Positions 1-6,762 of a stretch of DNA of 13,807 nucleotides are shown one piece after another. The notes below the pieces were generated by a model. The model saw only the letters and a list, made by a program, of their open reading frames with translations. It was not told the DNA's origin and did no database searches. The translations under genes were made by a program, and so were the position numbers. The DNA is from Chloroflexota bacterium (GTDB lineage: Bacteria > Chloroflexota > Dormibacteria > CF-121): NCBI GenBank assembly GCA_005882525.1, contig VBGO01000110.1:1-13807 (forward strand). The letters run 5' to 3'. Numbering within the stretch: position 1 is the first letter of the stretch; every line of letters begins with the position of its first letter.

Positions 1-1095
1 CGTCGCGTCTTTGCGATCGCGGCCGGCGCCGAGGGCCTTTGCGGCGAGCGCGATCTCGAGCGCGTCGGCGCTTAGGACAACGCCCGCCGTCGACGCGGTC
101 ACCGGCTGCTGGATGGGCGCCGTCGGCAGGCGCGCCGGGTCGTCGACGACCCGAGCGTCCCCGTCCTGCGCGGCGATCAGCTCCGCAAACTTGCGCAGCG
201 CCGACCCGTTCGTCAGCTGGAGGCGCAAATCGACGGGCGAATGGCCGGCGAGACGCACCATCTCCTCGGCGAGCCGCAGCGACAGCGCCTCGAGCTCCGG
301 AGGGCCATGGCCCCCCAGCGTGTCGATCGCTTCGCGGACTTCGAGCGCGTTGCCAACCGCCCGGCCCAGCGGCTGCTCCATGTCGGTGACATAAGCGACG
401 GTCTCACGCCCAGCGTTGGTTCCGAGGGTGACCAGCGCGCGCGCCAGCGCCTCGGCTTCGTCCAGGCCGGCGATGAAGGCGCCGCGGCCGCACTTCACAT
501 CCAGCAAGATGGCGTCGGCGCCGGCCGCCAGCTTCTTGCTCATGACGCTGCTCGCGATCAACGGCACTGAGTCCACCGTCGCCGTGGCGTCGCGCAGCGC
601 GTAGAGGACCTTGTCGGCCGGCACCATGTCGGCCGTCTGGCCGGCTATCGCGATGCCCACCTGGCGCACTTGCTCGATGAATCGTTCAATCGACAGATCG
701 ATCTGGAAGCCGGGGATCGACTCCAGCTTGTCGAGCGTGCCGCCACTGTGGCCCAGAGCCCGCCCCGACAGCTTCGCCACGGGCACGCCGGCGGAGGCCA
801 CCAGCGGCGCCACCACCAGCGTCGCCTTGTCGCCCACGCCGCCGGTCGAGTGCTTGTCGACTTTCTTCCCGGCGACCGAGGTGAGATCCAGCTGGCGGCC
901 GCTCGCGGCCATCGCCAGTGTCAGGGTCGTCGTCTCGTGGTCGGACATGCCGTTCAGCCTGACGGCCATGAGCCAGGCCGCCAGCTGATAGTCCGGTATC
1001 GTGCCGTCGCTGGCGCCCTTGACGAGGAACCGAATCGCCTCGTCGGCGTGCGCCTGGCCATCGCGCTTCTCGCGGATCAGCTCCAGCGCCGTCAC
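1..1095 (-). CDS. deoA: Thymidine / pyrimidine-nucleoside phosphorylase, 3' end cut by the window
   Basis: Cytosolic nucleoside salvage enzyme that splits thymidine (or pyrimidine nucleosides) with phosphate into base and deoxyribose-1-phosphate. The reverse strand reads without a stop from GTG at 1095 to the window edge, 365 codons; the family is about 430-440, so some 70 C-terminal residues are missing. The family signature is clear: KHSTGGVGDKATLVVAPL from residue 81 (glycine-rich phosphate-binding loop with the Lys-His pair), then SGRALGHSGGTLDKLES, and ALRDATATVDSVPLIASSVMSKK with the substrate-binding Arg, Ser and Lys. The visible C-terminal part holds the start of the alpha/beta lid domain ending in ALGAGRDRK. 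The GTG start agrees with the usual family N-terminus (LELIREKRDG) and has no Shine-Dalgarno sequence. It is divergent from the mntP-like gene with only 22 bp between starts. Choosing between thymidine-specific DeoA and broader Pdp is not possible from sequence alone. Confidence 0.93.
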   Translation of the reverse strand, partial: MTALELIREKRDGQAHADEAIRFLVKGASDGTIPDYQLAAWLMAVRLNGMSDHETTTLTLAMAASGRQLDLTSVAGKKVDKHSTGGVGDKATLVVAPLVASAGVPVAKLSGRALGHSGGTLDKLESIPGFQIDLSIERFIEQVRQVGIAIAGQTADMVPADKVLYALRDATATVDSVPLIASSVMSKKLAAGADAILLDVKCGRGAFIAGLDEAEALARALVTLGTNAGRETVAYVTDMEQPLGRAVGNALEVREAIDTLGGHGPPELEALSLRLAEEMVRLAGHSPVDLRLQLTNGSALRKFAELIAAQDGDARVVDDPARLPTAPIQQPVTASTAGVVLSADALEIALAAKALGAGRDRKDAT

Positions 1096-1117
1096 GGATG
1101 CAGTCTAATTTGGCGCG
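1096..1117. promoter_or_regulatory. Tight divergent promoter between deoA and mntP-like gene
   Basis: Only 22 bp separate the two divergent starts. On the minus strand TAGACT (1107-1102) lies 6 nt before the deoA GTG. On the plus strand TAATTT (1106-1111) lies 6 nt before the mntP GTG. Both resemble -10 elements, they overlap at their centre, and neither start has a Shine-Dalgarno sequence. This is what leaderless transcripts would look like. The -35 regions would lie inside the opposite gene; a TTGA sits about 15 bp upstream of TAGACT. This is inference from motif position only. Confidence 0.4.
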
Positions 1118-1632
1118 GTGCTGCTCAAGCTTATTGGCCTGATCGTGCCGCTCGGCCTGGACACGTTTGCGGTCGCCGCGGCGCTCGGTTTACGGCATTT
1201 GAAGTCGGCATGCCGCTGGTCGGATTCTTCGGCGGCCGACTGGTCGGCGACATCGCCGGGAACGCAGCAGACTACCTCGCGATCCTGGTCCTGATCGCGG
1301 TCGGCGTCTACATGCTCTGGCCAAAAAATGAAGCGAAGCAAGACAAGCGGCTAGAGCTGCTCGGGCGAACCCACGGGCTGGCCGCCATCGGGCTCGGTAT
1401 CAGCATCAGCATGGATGAGCTCGCCATCGGCTTCACGATCGGCCTGCTGGGCTTTCCAATCCTCCTGGTCGTGATCTTGATCGGTGCGCAGACGTTCGTC
1501 GTGACCCAGCTCGGTCTCCGGCTTGGCGCGCGCGTCGGCGAGCGCGTCAGGGAGGGGGCTGAGCGTCTCGCCGGCGTTGCGCTCACGGTCCTCGGGGTGG
1601 TGTTGGCGGTCGAGAAGCTGCTGAGCCGGTGA
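1118..1632 (+). pseudogene. mntP: MntP-family manganese efflux pump with internal deletion and frameshift
   Basis: MntP proteins are small six-helix membrane exporters of Mn2+ built from two DUF204-like repeats. From GTG 1118 the frame gives VLLKLIGLIVPLGLDTFAVA and AALG, the family's first helix with its conserved Asp. The homology then jumps at about 1189 into another frame, which gives FTAFEVGMPLVGFFGGRLVG (second helix, conserved Glu), the ADYLAILVLIAVGVYMLWPK helix, SMDELAIGFTIGLLGFP (second-repeat Asp helix) and the last two helices, ending at TGA 1630-1632. Family members have roughly 16-18 more residues between helices 1 and 2, so about 50 bases are missing and the frame is changed. 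Read without a shift the product stops after 58 codons at 1292-1294. Its stop is 1 nt from the convergent tadG stop. An assembly or sequencing error is the main alternative to a true pseudogene. Confidence 0.75.
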
Positions 1633-1633
1633 G

Positions 1634-3274
1634 CTATTTCACCAAATACGAGTTCACGCCGGGGGCAGGCGCGAACTTGGGATTGAACTGGACAAGCAGC
1701 GCCGGGTGTCCCGGGGTAAACCCGGGGCAGCCCTGCGTTCCAGCGCTATTCCCCAGGACGTTTCCGCCGTTGAGCTGGAGGAAGGCACCGATGAATTCCC
1801 CATTGATGGCGTACTGGCCGCTCGAGTTGCTGTCGGTGGCTGAGGTGTTGTGCGGGCCGGCGGCGACGCCCGTCAAGGCCATGGATCCGGAGGGATCGGC
1901 GTCAAAGACGGTACCCCAGACCTGAAAGCGTGGAACGTTGGAAGAGCTCGCAGCGAGCGACTCATTCCACACGACGCCGTTGTTGTTGTTGGTGCTGCTG
2001 ATAAAGAAGGCGATGTTGGTACTCCCCGTCGGGACGAAGTGGGGAGCGACGAAGAAGACGCTTCCATCATTCGGCAGATCCGAGTTGTCCGCCGAGAAGG
2101 TGCCACCCTGGTCGAAGATGAACTCGACCCCATTCGTGCCGTCTGATGCTGGCGGCAGGTCGCTCGCGCCGATGGATGGGTTCCCCACGTAGTGGGGGAG
2201 ACCCGTCGACGTATTCGAGACGTAACCACCCGTAATCGTGAAGGCCGCCCCTGCGGTGAAGTAGTAGATGCCGTTGAGGAAGACGTAGACGCTGTTGTTG
2301 CCGTTATCCCCGGCGGCCGGGATGACGATCGACGATGTGTATTTTCCCGGTGTGAAGACGTACACCCATTTCGAGCTGCTCGAGTTCGTAATGGTCACGC
2401 CGTTGACCACTCCGGAAGTTCCGGGCGGGATCTTCGCCTTGTTCGCCGGAATGACTACGGTGGTGATCAGGGAAGTATCGGGCGTCAGATAATCCGGCAT
2501 GGGGTCCAGCCCCGTGCCGAAATTGACGGGGCTGCGCCAGAAGGAGGAGAGCGAATGATTGTCACTGGCGGAGTTGACCGTCACGTCGCCGTTCACGTTC
2601 AGGCTGACCTGAGTCGGGTTAGGAACGTGAAACTTTGAATTGCTCATCGTGAGGCCCTGGATGCTCGCCTGGCAGACGTCGGCGCCGTCGAAGCCGTCGT
2701 CGATCTGGGCGAAGCCATTCTGGTCGTTCTGGATGGTATTGCCGCTGCCGCCACTGGTATAGGCGAAGAGCGCATACGTCTTGGCGTTGGTGCCGGCCTC
2801 TGCGGTTGCCGTTGCCAGGATCGCGATCTGGCGGAAGCCGAGCACCTGGACGAATGTGGCGACGGCGTTGAAACTCACGGTGACCTGTACCTGTTTGTTG
2901 TTGTAGCCGCTCGGCGCCACCGCGGTGACGGTGTAGCCGCCCTGCGTGTCGGTCACGGTGCGATTGAGCGGAGCTGTATAGACGGACGAGTTCGGATCAT
3001 TGTTCGCCGGATTCTGGCCGAAGACCGCCAGTGTGTCGTCGAGCGCGTAGTAGAGGGCATAGTTTGGCTGGCCGCTTGGGTTGGCGACGGTTCCCACCAG
3101 GCTTTGCGCCCCGGCGAGCGCACCGGAGTCGACGGCATCCTGCATCAGCCGGCGCTGGAAGTAGAGACGGCCGGCATCGATGGCAAGTGCCAGCATCCCG
3201 CAGATCGCCACCATGGCCAGCGCCATGATGACGATCGCCTGACCGGACTTCCGCCTGCGAATTCGGGCGGGCAT
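1634..3274 (-). CDS. TadG-like pilus-associated protein with long extracellular region
   Basis: A 546-residue protein. The N-terminus has a short basic cytoplasmic stretch (RIRRRKSGQ), one hydrophobic helix at about residues 12-33, and then the pattern DAGRLYFQRRLMQDAVDSGA typical of TadG/TadE-like N-terminal Tad domains (Flp pilus assembly). Residues from about 60 to 150 continue a TadG-like beta region (VTVTDTQGGYTVTAV type). Residues 170-546 are rich in Ser, Thr, Asn and Gly with alternating beta-strand-like segments and are probably exported; I recognise no catalytic motif or von Willebrand A MIDAS there. It is the third gene of a minus-strand operon: its ATG is 1 nt past the stop of the upstream TadE-like gene. 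No TadA ATPase, TadB/C, prepilin peptidase or Flp pilin lies in the window. A role as minor pilin or pilus-base protein is inferred from family and context. Confidence 0.8.
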   Translation of the reverse strand: MPARIRRRKSGQAIVIMALAMVAICGMLALAIDAGRLYFQRRLMQDAVDSGALAGAQSLVGTVANPSGQPNYALYYALDDTLAVFGQNPANNDPNSSVYTAPLNRTVTDTQGGYTVTAVAPSGYNNKQVQVTVSFNAVATFVQVLGFRQIAILATATAEAGTNAKTYALFAYTSGGSGNTIQNDQNGFAQIDDGFDGADVCQASIQGLTMSNSKFHVPNPTQVSLNVNGDVTVNSASDNHSLSSFWRSPVNFGTGLDPMPDYLTPDTSLITTVVIPANKAKIPPGTSGVVNGVTITNSSSSKWVYVFTPGKYTSSIVIPAAGDNGNNSVYVFLNGIYYFTAGAAFTITGGYVSNTSTGLPHYVGNPSIGASDLPPASDGTNGVEFIFDQGGTFSADNSDLPNDGSVFFVAPHFVPTGSTNIAFFISSTNNNNGVVWNESLAASSSNVPRFQVWGTVFDADPSGSMALTGVAAGPHNTSATDSNSSGQYAINGEFIGAFLQLNGGNVLGNSAGTQGCPGFTPGHPALLVQFNPKFAPAPGVNSYLVK

Positions 3275-3275
3275 C

Positions 3276-3761
3276 TCAATACTCAGCCCGCATCGACGAG
3301 CCGGCGCTCATGATGAAGCTGGCGCCAGTCAGGTTCGAGATCATTGCAGTCATCGGCGCAAACAGGTACGTCACGCGCACGGTGACCTGGGGATTCCCTG
3401 TCGTACGGTTCGGCGAGATCCAGATGTAGCCGGTGTTCGGTGCCATGCCCGAGAACGAGGGTGAGGTGCATGGCGTCGGGTTCGATAAGCATGGATCTTC
3501 CATCAGGACCATGCCGCCGCCGCCGATCTTGGCCAGGGTGGCGTTGATGATGACGCTGTCGGGCGGCCTGCTCGCGTAGTTGCTGCGCAGGACCAGCTGC
3601 CGGGCGCCCTCGTGGGCAGCCTCCGCAATGTTGATGTACACGGAGATCGCCCGCCCGAAGTCGAAGATGCCCATTACGAGCAGGAACAGCAGGGAGGCGA
3701 GCAGGGCGAACTCAACCATGGCCTGCCCCCGCGACTTGCGCCGGCGCTGCATCCGATCCAT
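3276..3761 (-). CDS. TadE-like pseudopilin
   Basis: A 161-residue protein with the TadE pattern: basic N-terminus (MDRMQRRRKSRG), then GQAMVEFALLASLLFLLVMG and FDFGRAISVYINIAEAAHEGAR. In this family a prepilin peptidase cuts after the Gly, leaving Glu at position +5 of a hydrophobic helix; G13 followed by QAMVE fits exactly. About 110 extracellular residues follow, with a Cys-containing segment (DPCLSNPTPCTSP) and a hydrophobic C-terminal beta region (VTVRVTYLFAP). The ATG at 3761 shares its A with the TGA stop of the upstream gene, so translation is probably coupled. TadE-like proteins act as minor pseudopilins at the envelope in Flp pilus biogenesis. The specific pilus is not visible here. 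Confidence 0.85.
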   Translation of the reverse strand: MDRMQRRRKSRGQAMVEFALLASLLFLLVMGIFDFGRAISVYINIAEAAHEGARQLVLRSNYASRPPDSVIINATLAKIGGGGMVLMEDPCLSNPTPCTSPSFSGMAPNTGYIWISPNRTTGNPQVTVRVTYLFAPMTAMISNLTGASFIMSAGSSMRAEY

Positions 3762-4282
3762 CAGTAGTTCGTCCTCATCTGCACCGACACGCTCATGTGG
3801 ATCGGGTTGCCCACGAGCTGCTGCATGAGCGGCGTGAACAGCTGAAAGTCGTACTTCACGTTGACGGTGACGTAGTAGTTGACCGGGTTCTGGGCCAGCC
3901 AGTTATCCACTCGGTTGCTGCTGTCGGGACAGCTGGCCGTCGAGCCGGTGGAGTCGTGGGGCGGACAAATGGTGATCGATGTGGGTACGATGGCGCTGTA
4001 GGTCAGCTCGTGGCCGACCGCGGTGATGATGTTCGCGTCGCTCTGCACCGGGCAGGTCGCGTAGCTATTCGAACTCGAGCAGTACGGATCCTGGGGACCG
4101 GTATAGATGTTGAGGATGGCCACCCTGGCCCCTTCCCGGGCGGCGTTGGTGACCGAAACCTGGAAGTAATAGCCGCGGCCGAAATCCACCAGGCCGAAGG
4201 TGAGGAACGCCAGCACCGGCAAGACCAGGGCCATCTCGACCAGCGACTGCCCGGCGCGGCTCCGCCAGCGGTTGGATTTCAT
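3761..4282 (-). CDS. TadE-like pseudopilin, first gene of the tad-like operon
   Basis: Chosen start is ATG 4282, which gives 173 residues beginning MKSNRWRSRAGQSLVEMALV. An in-frame ATG at 4366 would add 28 residues with no pilin-like character ahead of the basic leader and was rejected. The leader ends in Gly followed by QSLVE, so Glu falls at +5 after prepilin-peptidase cleavage, followed by a helix (ALVLPVLAFLTFGLVDFGRG) and the NAAREGARVAIL segment seen in TadE proteins. The extracellular part has four or five Cys in two clusters (about residues 64-76 and 108-119), perhaps disulfide bonded. Upstream AGGT is a weak ribosome-binding site. The 185 bp between this start and the promoter of the plus-strand RNA (4283-4467) must hold the operon promoter, but I see no convincing -35/-10 pair there. 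Confidence 0.82.
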   Translation of the reverse strand: MKSNRWRSRAGQSLVEMALVLPVLAFLTFGLVDFGRGYYFQVSVTNAAREGARVAILNIYTGPQDPYCSSSNSYATCPVQSDANIITAVGHELTYSAIVPTSITICPPHDSTGSTASCPDSSNRVDNWLAQNPVNYYVTVNVKYDFQLFTPLMQQLVGNPIHMSVSVQMRTNY

Positions 4283-4467
4283 GATTTCGTTACCTGGCGG
4301 CGGGTTGTCTGAAGGACCCACGCGCCTACTGCAGATAACGCAAACGGTAAGGGTCGATAGCTTCAAACTGAATCACGACTCCTTACAGGTCCCGTTACGA
4401 CTTGATACCCCGGGGTCGCGGCCAGATGAAGGAAAACGAGCGGGTGTTCGTGAACAAACGTTCCGTA

Positions 4468-4496
4468 TTGCGGCAATAGAGCCAGGCCGTTAACGT
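4468..4496 (+). promoter_or_regulatory. Promoter of structured RNA copy 1
   Basis: TTGCGG (4468-4473), a 17-bp spacer and TAACGT (4491-4496) form a sigma-70-like promoter. The -10 ends 7 nt before GCGACC at 4504, so the predicted transcript starts at the first base of the RNA's closing helix. The same boxes, the same 17-bp spacer and the same 7-nt gap precede copy 2 at 10338, although the spacer sequences have largely diverged. This conservation of spacing is the main support. Confidence 0.65.
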
Positions 4497-4503
4497 TCCC
4501 CCT

Positions 4504-4750
4504 GCGACCTGTCAGAAAGCCAGCTAGAGAAGGAAACGACTCTAGTCGGTCGCTGACGAGGGGACCGCAAGGTTCCCACTCTCGAGCCGTGAGGCTCGAG
4601 GGCCTGGCCCGCAAGGGCTGGGGAGTCGGTTGTCGCAAGACGACCGGTTCTGTCAGTGACGAAGGTCCGGCTCGCAAGGGCTGGACTGGGCAGCGGGATG
4701 AAGGCTCGCTGGGTAACACCGGTGAGTTGTAAACCGTAACGGCGGGTCGT
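4504..4750 (+). ncRNA. Candidate novel structured RNA, copy 1 (GNRA-hairpin-rich, 247 nt)
   Basis: No protein-coding gene fits this stretch. The ends pair: GCGACC (4504-4509) with GGTCGT (4745-4750). Inside, in order: CTAGAG/CTCTAG (4524-4529, 4540-4545) around a 10-nt loop containing GGAAACGA; a 7-bp hairpin with GCAA loop (4560-4577); an 8-bp perfect hairpin with GTGA loop (4581-4600); an 8-bp hairpin with GCAA loop (4603-4622); an 8-bp hairpin with GCAA loop (4627-4646); a 9-bp hairpin with GCAA loop (4665-4686); a 5-bp hairpin CAGCG/CGCTG (4691-4711); and a conserved 3' stretch containing ACCGTAACGGCGGG. All the GNRA loops read as GNRA only on the plus strand, which sets the orientation. 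The second copy shows compensatory changes in two stems. Downstream is only the 3' end of a convergent gene, so it is probably a free RNA. Function and family are unknown. Confidence 0.8.
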
Positions 4751-4759
4751 ATTCTTTTT
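4734..4759 (+). terminator. Possible intrinsic terminator of RNA copy 1
   Basis: The 3' strand of the closing helix, together with a small CCGT-AACG-GCGG hairpin (4734-4745), is followed at once by TTCTTTTT (4752-4759), the only T run of note in the gap. This fits release of the RNA just after the closing helix. The hairpin alone is short, so the helix would have to contribute. Copy 2 has a weaker run (TTCAATTTCT) at the same place. Confidence 0.4.
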
Positions 4760-4778
4760 CCCGGGCCGCCGGCGCAGA

Positions 4779-6197
4779 TCAGCGCAGGGTGTTGGCCAGG
4801 GCGAAGAACTCCGCTTCGGTCAGGCTGGTTGCCGACAGCAGGTACGGGACGCCCGTTTGGTCCTTGAGGGCCGGCACGGGCCAGTGGCCGGGCCGCTCAA
4901 TCCACCACAGCGAGCGCCAGCCCCTGGGATCGCTCGCGATGTACTGGTATTCCGCCGACGACCGCCGGAAGGCGATCCGCTTGTTCGCGGCGCCAAGGTT
5001 GGAGTTTCCCGGCACGACGATGCCGATGCTGACCTCCGTGGAGCGATCGTCATTCCACGCTCGCAGCGAAAATCCGGCGCTGTCGACCGTCACCAGAGCC
5101 TGGTTGACACCGGCCGGTAGCTGCGGCAACAGGATCGGGCTGGTCTGCGTGACGGTGCGGCGAATCAGCGCGACGGCGTCGCTCGCCGGAACCACGCCGC
5201 CGCCGGCCGCGACCGCCGGTGGACTGCCGGCTCCCATCGCCGACCAGTCGGATCCGTCCCAGCCATAGACGCCAGTGATGGCGTCGCCGTCGCTCAGGCC
5301 TCCGAGGGCGACGACCCGGTTAAGGGCCTTGTCGAAGACCAGCTGTCGAATGTCGGTGGCGGCCGGTGAGTGCCGCGGATGTTGCCGCGCCCAATTGGCG
5401 CCGTCCCAGGTCCAGGTGTCATCACCCGGGCCGCCGCCAAAGAGAACGATCTGGTGCAGCCCGGCGTGGAATGCCGCAGGCAGGAACGCCGTGATCGGCG
5501 CATGGCGAGCGTTGAGGAGGCTCCAGTCTGCGCCACTCCATCCCCACGTCTCCAGCCGATCGCCGTCGGGCGAACCGCCGATCAGGGCAAGGCGCTGACC
5601 ATCGAAGACCAGGGTTCCGACCACGAAGCTGGGAAGATGCGCCGGGGTCAGCCGCGTCCAGTCTTTCCCGTTCCAGCTCCAGGTCTGGACCGCGTCGGCC
5701 TGCAGGCGAGGCACCCACTGAAAGAGAAGCAGCCTGTGGCCGACCGGGTCGTACGCGATCGATCCGGACTGCTGAGGGGGATCGGGAGCGTGGGCCGGCT
5801 GTCGCGGCAGCCAGTTGGAACCGTCCCATTCCCAGGTGTCGTTCACCGCCCCGGACCGGGCCTGTCCACCATGCAGGACCGTGACCCGGCGAGACTCGTC
5901 ATAGGCGAGGAGCCCGTCACGGCGAGCCGGCGGGCTCGTGGCAGGAGTCTTTCGAGTCCACCGCTGGCCATCCCAGGTCCAGGTTTGCATGACACCCGCC
6001 ACCTGACCTGGCCCCGGCGTGACCAGAACGAGCACGTGGTGATCGGCGTCGTAGGCAACGGAGCCACTCACTGGCGGTTTGGATTGCACTGCTGCTGCAG
6101 GCGGCGTTGGCGTGCTCTGGCAGGCAGCGATCCCGATCGCAGCCAGGATGATCGTCGCCACGATGACCAGCCGCCCGGGGGCTTGGTCGTCACGCAT
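4779..6197 (-). CDS. Secreted lipoprotein with six kelch-like propeller repeats
   Basis: A 472-residue protein. Residues 10-25 are hydrophobic and end in the lipobox IAAC, so Cys26 should be lipidated and the protein anchored outside the membrane. Residues of about 43-330 contain six repeats of about 45 residues of the form Y/F-D...V-L-hydrophobic-GG...TW-x-W-D/N/S-G-x-x-W...P, for example VNDTWEWDGSNW and DDTWTWDGANW; this is a galactose-oxidase/kelch type beta-propeller, probably six blades. The last 130 or so residues form a separate domain (VTVDSAGFSLRAWNDD onward, ending SLTEAEFFALANTLR) that I do not recognise. No galactose-oxidase copper ligands were identified, so a binding role is more likely than catalysis. 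The start lacks a Shine-Dalgarno sequence, but TAGACG (6208-6203) ends 5 nt before the ATG. The gene ends 29 bp from the end of the convergent RNA copy 1. Confidence 0.85.
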   Translation of the reverse strand: MRDDQAPGRLVIVATIILAAIGIAACQSTPTPPAAAVQSKPPVSGSVAYDADHHVLVLVTPGPGQVAGVMQTWTWDGQRWTRKTPATSPPARRDGLLAYDESRRVTVLHGGQARSGAVNDTWEWDGSNWLPRQPAHAPDPPQQSGSIAYDPVGHRLLLFQWVPRLQADAVQTWSWNGKDWTRLTPAHLPSFVVGTLVFDGQRLALIGGSPDGDRLETWGWSGADWSLLNARHAPITAFLPAAFHAGLHQIVLFGGGPGDDTWTWDGANWARQHPRHSPAATDIRQLVFDKALNRVVALGGLSDGDAITGVYGWDGSDWSAMGAGSPPAVAAGGGVVPASDAVALIRRTVTQTSPILLPQLPAGVNQALVTVDSAGFSLRAWNDDRSTEVSIGIVVPGNSNLGAANKRIAFRRSSAEYQYIASDPRGWRSLWWIERPGHWPVPALKDQTGVPYLLSATSLTEAEFFALANTLR

Positions 6198-6298
6198 TCA
6201 GACGTCTAACGTGCCGGATCGGCGAACGTTACAAGGCTGCCTCGGTCTTGCTTCTCGCAGGGAGAAAGTCGAGCAGGAGCTGATTGAGGCGATCCGCC

Positions 6299-6682
6299 TT
6301 ACCGGCCCGTCGGGTAGGCATGCTGCGAGGCGATCCAATCACCCGAGTAGTAGTCGATGGCCACCCATTCCGAGGTCGGGTCGCAGCCGCCACCGTGCCC
6401 CTGGCAGAGAAGGTGCCACTGCCCATTGAAGGTGATGACCCATGCCCAGCTGTGGACCGGGAGGCCGAAGCCGCTGTCGAAGTTGTGCCGGACCTCAGAC
6501 CCGGAGACGCCGACGGCTCCTGCCTGGACATGTTCCCATGCGACGCGAATCGCGTCCGTCCGAGACAGCCCACCGTGGGGAGGCCTCGGCCACAACAGGA
6601 TGGCCAGTGACGCCACCACCAGGATGATGACGATGACGCCGAGCGTCCGAAGCCGTGTGGGTGACAGCGGCAGGACGATCAC
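6299..6682 (-). CDS. Small membrane-anchored protein of unknown function
   Basis: A 127-residue protein from a GTG start. A short positively charged N-terminus (TRLRTLG) leads to one hydrophobic segment at about residues 14-32 (VIVIILVVASLAILLWP), then about 95 residues predicted outside the membrane. The external part has the layout of a PepSY-like or similar small beta domain: DAIRVAWEHVQ helix, then AWVITFNGQWHLLC and WVAIDYYSGDWIASQHAYP. There are two Cys (in LLCQGHGGGC) that could bridge or bind metal with the nearby His. I do not recognise the family. It lies 101 bp upstream of the lipoprotein on the same strand; nothing else is seen in that gap beyond the lipoprotein's possible -10. 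It is divergent from paaA. Start choice is uncertain because no ribosome-binding site is visible. Confidence 0.6.
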   Translation of the reverse strand: MIVLPLSPTRLRTLGVIVIILVVASLAILLWPRPPHGGLSRTDAIRVAWEHVQAGAVGVSGSEVRHNFDSGFGLPVHSWAWVITFNGQWHLLCQGHGGGCDPTSEWVAIDYYSGDWIASQHAYPTGR

Positions 6683-6744
6683 CAGGATGCAACGTGCGAG
6701 CCAGAGAAGGCTTGTCGAGCCCTCCGGCTGCTCTCGGGGACGTC

Positions 6745-6754
6745 ATCTTAGAAT
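6745..6754. promoter_or_regulatory. Overlapping divergent -10 elements; paaA probably leaderless
   Basis: TAGAAT (6749-6754) on the plus strand ends 8 nt before the paaA ATG at 6763, so transcription would start on or within two bases of the start codon. No Shine-Dalgarno sequence is present. On the minus strand TAAGAT (6750-6745) overlaps it and could drive the small membrane protein gene. A good -35 was not found for either. The arrangement repeats that between deoA and mntP. Confidence 0.45.
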
Positions 6755-6762
6755 CAATCCGG

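Noticed and set aside
670..1117. Long plus-strand open frame running from within deoA into the mntP region.
   Set aside because: Its first 140 or so codons are antisense to the well-conserved deoA; only the part after about 1189 is real MntP sequence.
4283..4366. 28-residue N-terminal extension of the first TadE-like protein.
   Set aside because: The prepilin-type leader should begin with the short basic stretch at MKSNRWRSRAG; the extension has no matching feature.
4318..4372. Possible 16-codon leader peptide (GTG ATT CAG...) preceded by AAGGAG upstream of the tad-like operon.
   Set aside because: The ribosome-binding site is only 2 nt from the GTG and no attenuator structure follows.
4560..4690. 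CRISPR-like or tandem repeat array because GCAA-loop hairpins recur.
   Set aside because: The stems differ in sequence and spacing; only the loop type repeats, as in structured RNA.
4363..4719. Minus-strand open frame across RNA copy 1, with a stretch (FLTGR region) resembling one from the minus strand of copy 2 (10269-10532).
   Set aside because: The similarity is confined to the conserved RNA bases; outside them the two peptides are unrelated, composition is Arg/Pro/Ser shadow-like, and compensatory stem changes explain the conservation better than coding.
4504..4750. RNase P RNA, tmRNA, SRP RNA, 6S RNA, group I or II intron, c-di-GMP, c-di-AMP or cobalamin riboswitch.
   Set aside because: None of the conserved core sequences I know for these families is present, and two near copies 6 kb apart do not fit housekeeping RNAs. 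This is from memory only; an Rfam search would decide.
5370..6209. Plus-strand open frame of 279 codons antisense to the kelch lipoprotein.
   Set aside because: High-GC shadow frame; the minus strand carries the lipobox and six regular repeats.
6655..6762. GTG 6655 as paaA start, adding 36 residues.
   Set aside because: The extension lacks family similarity, overlaps the divergent gene and would lie upstream of the likely -10 at 6749.
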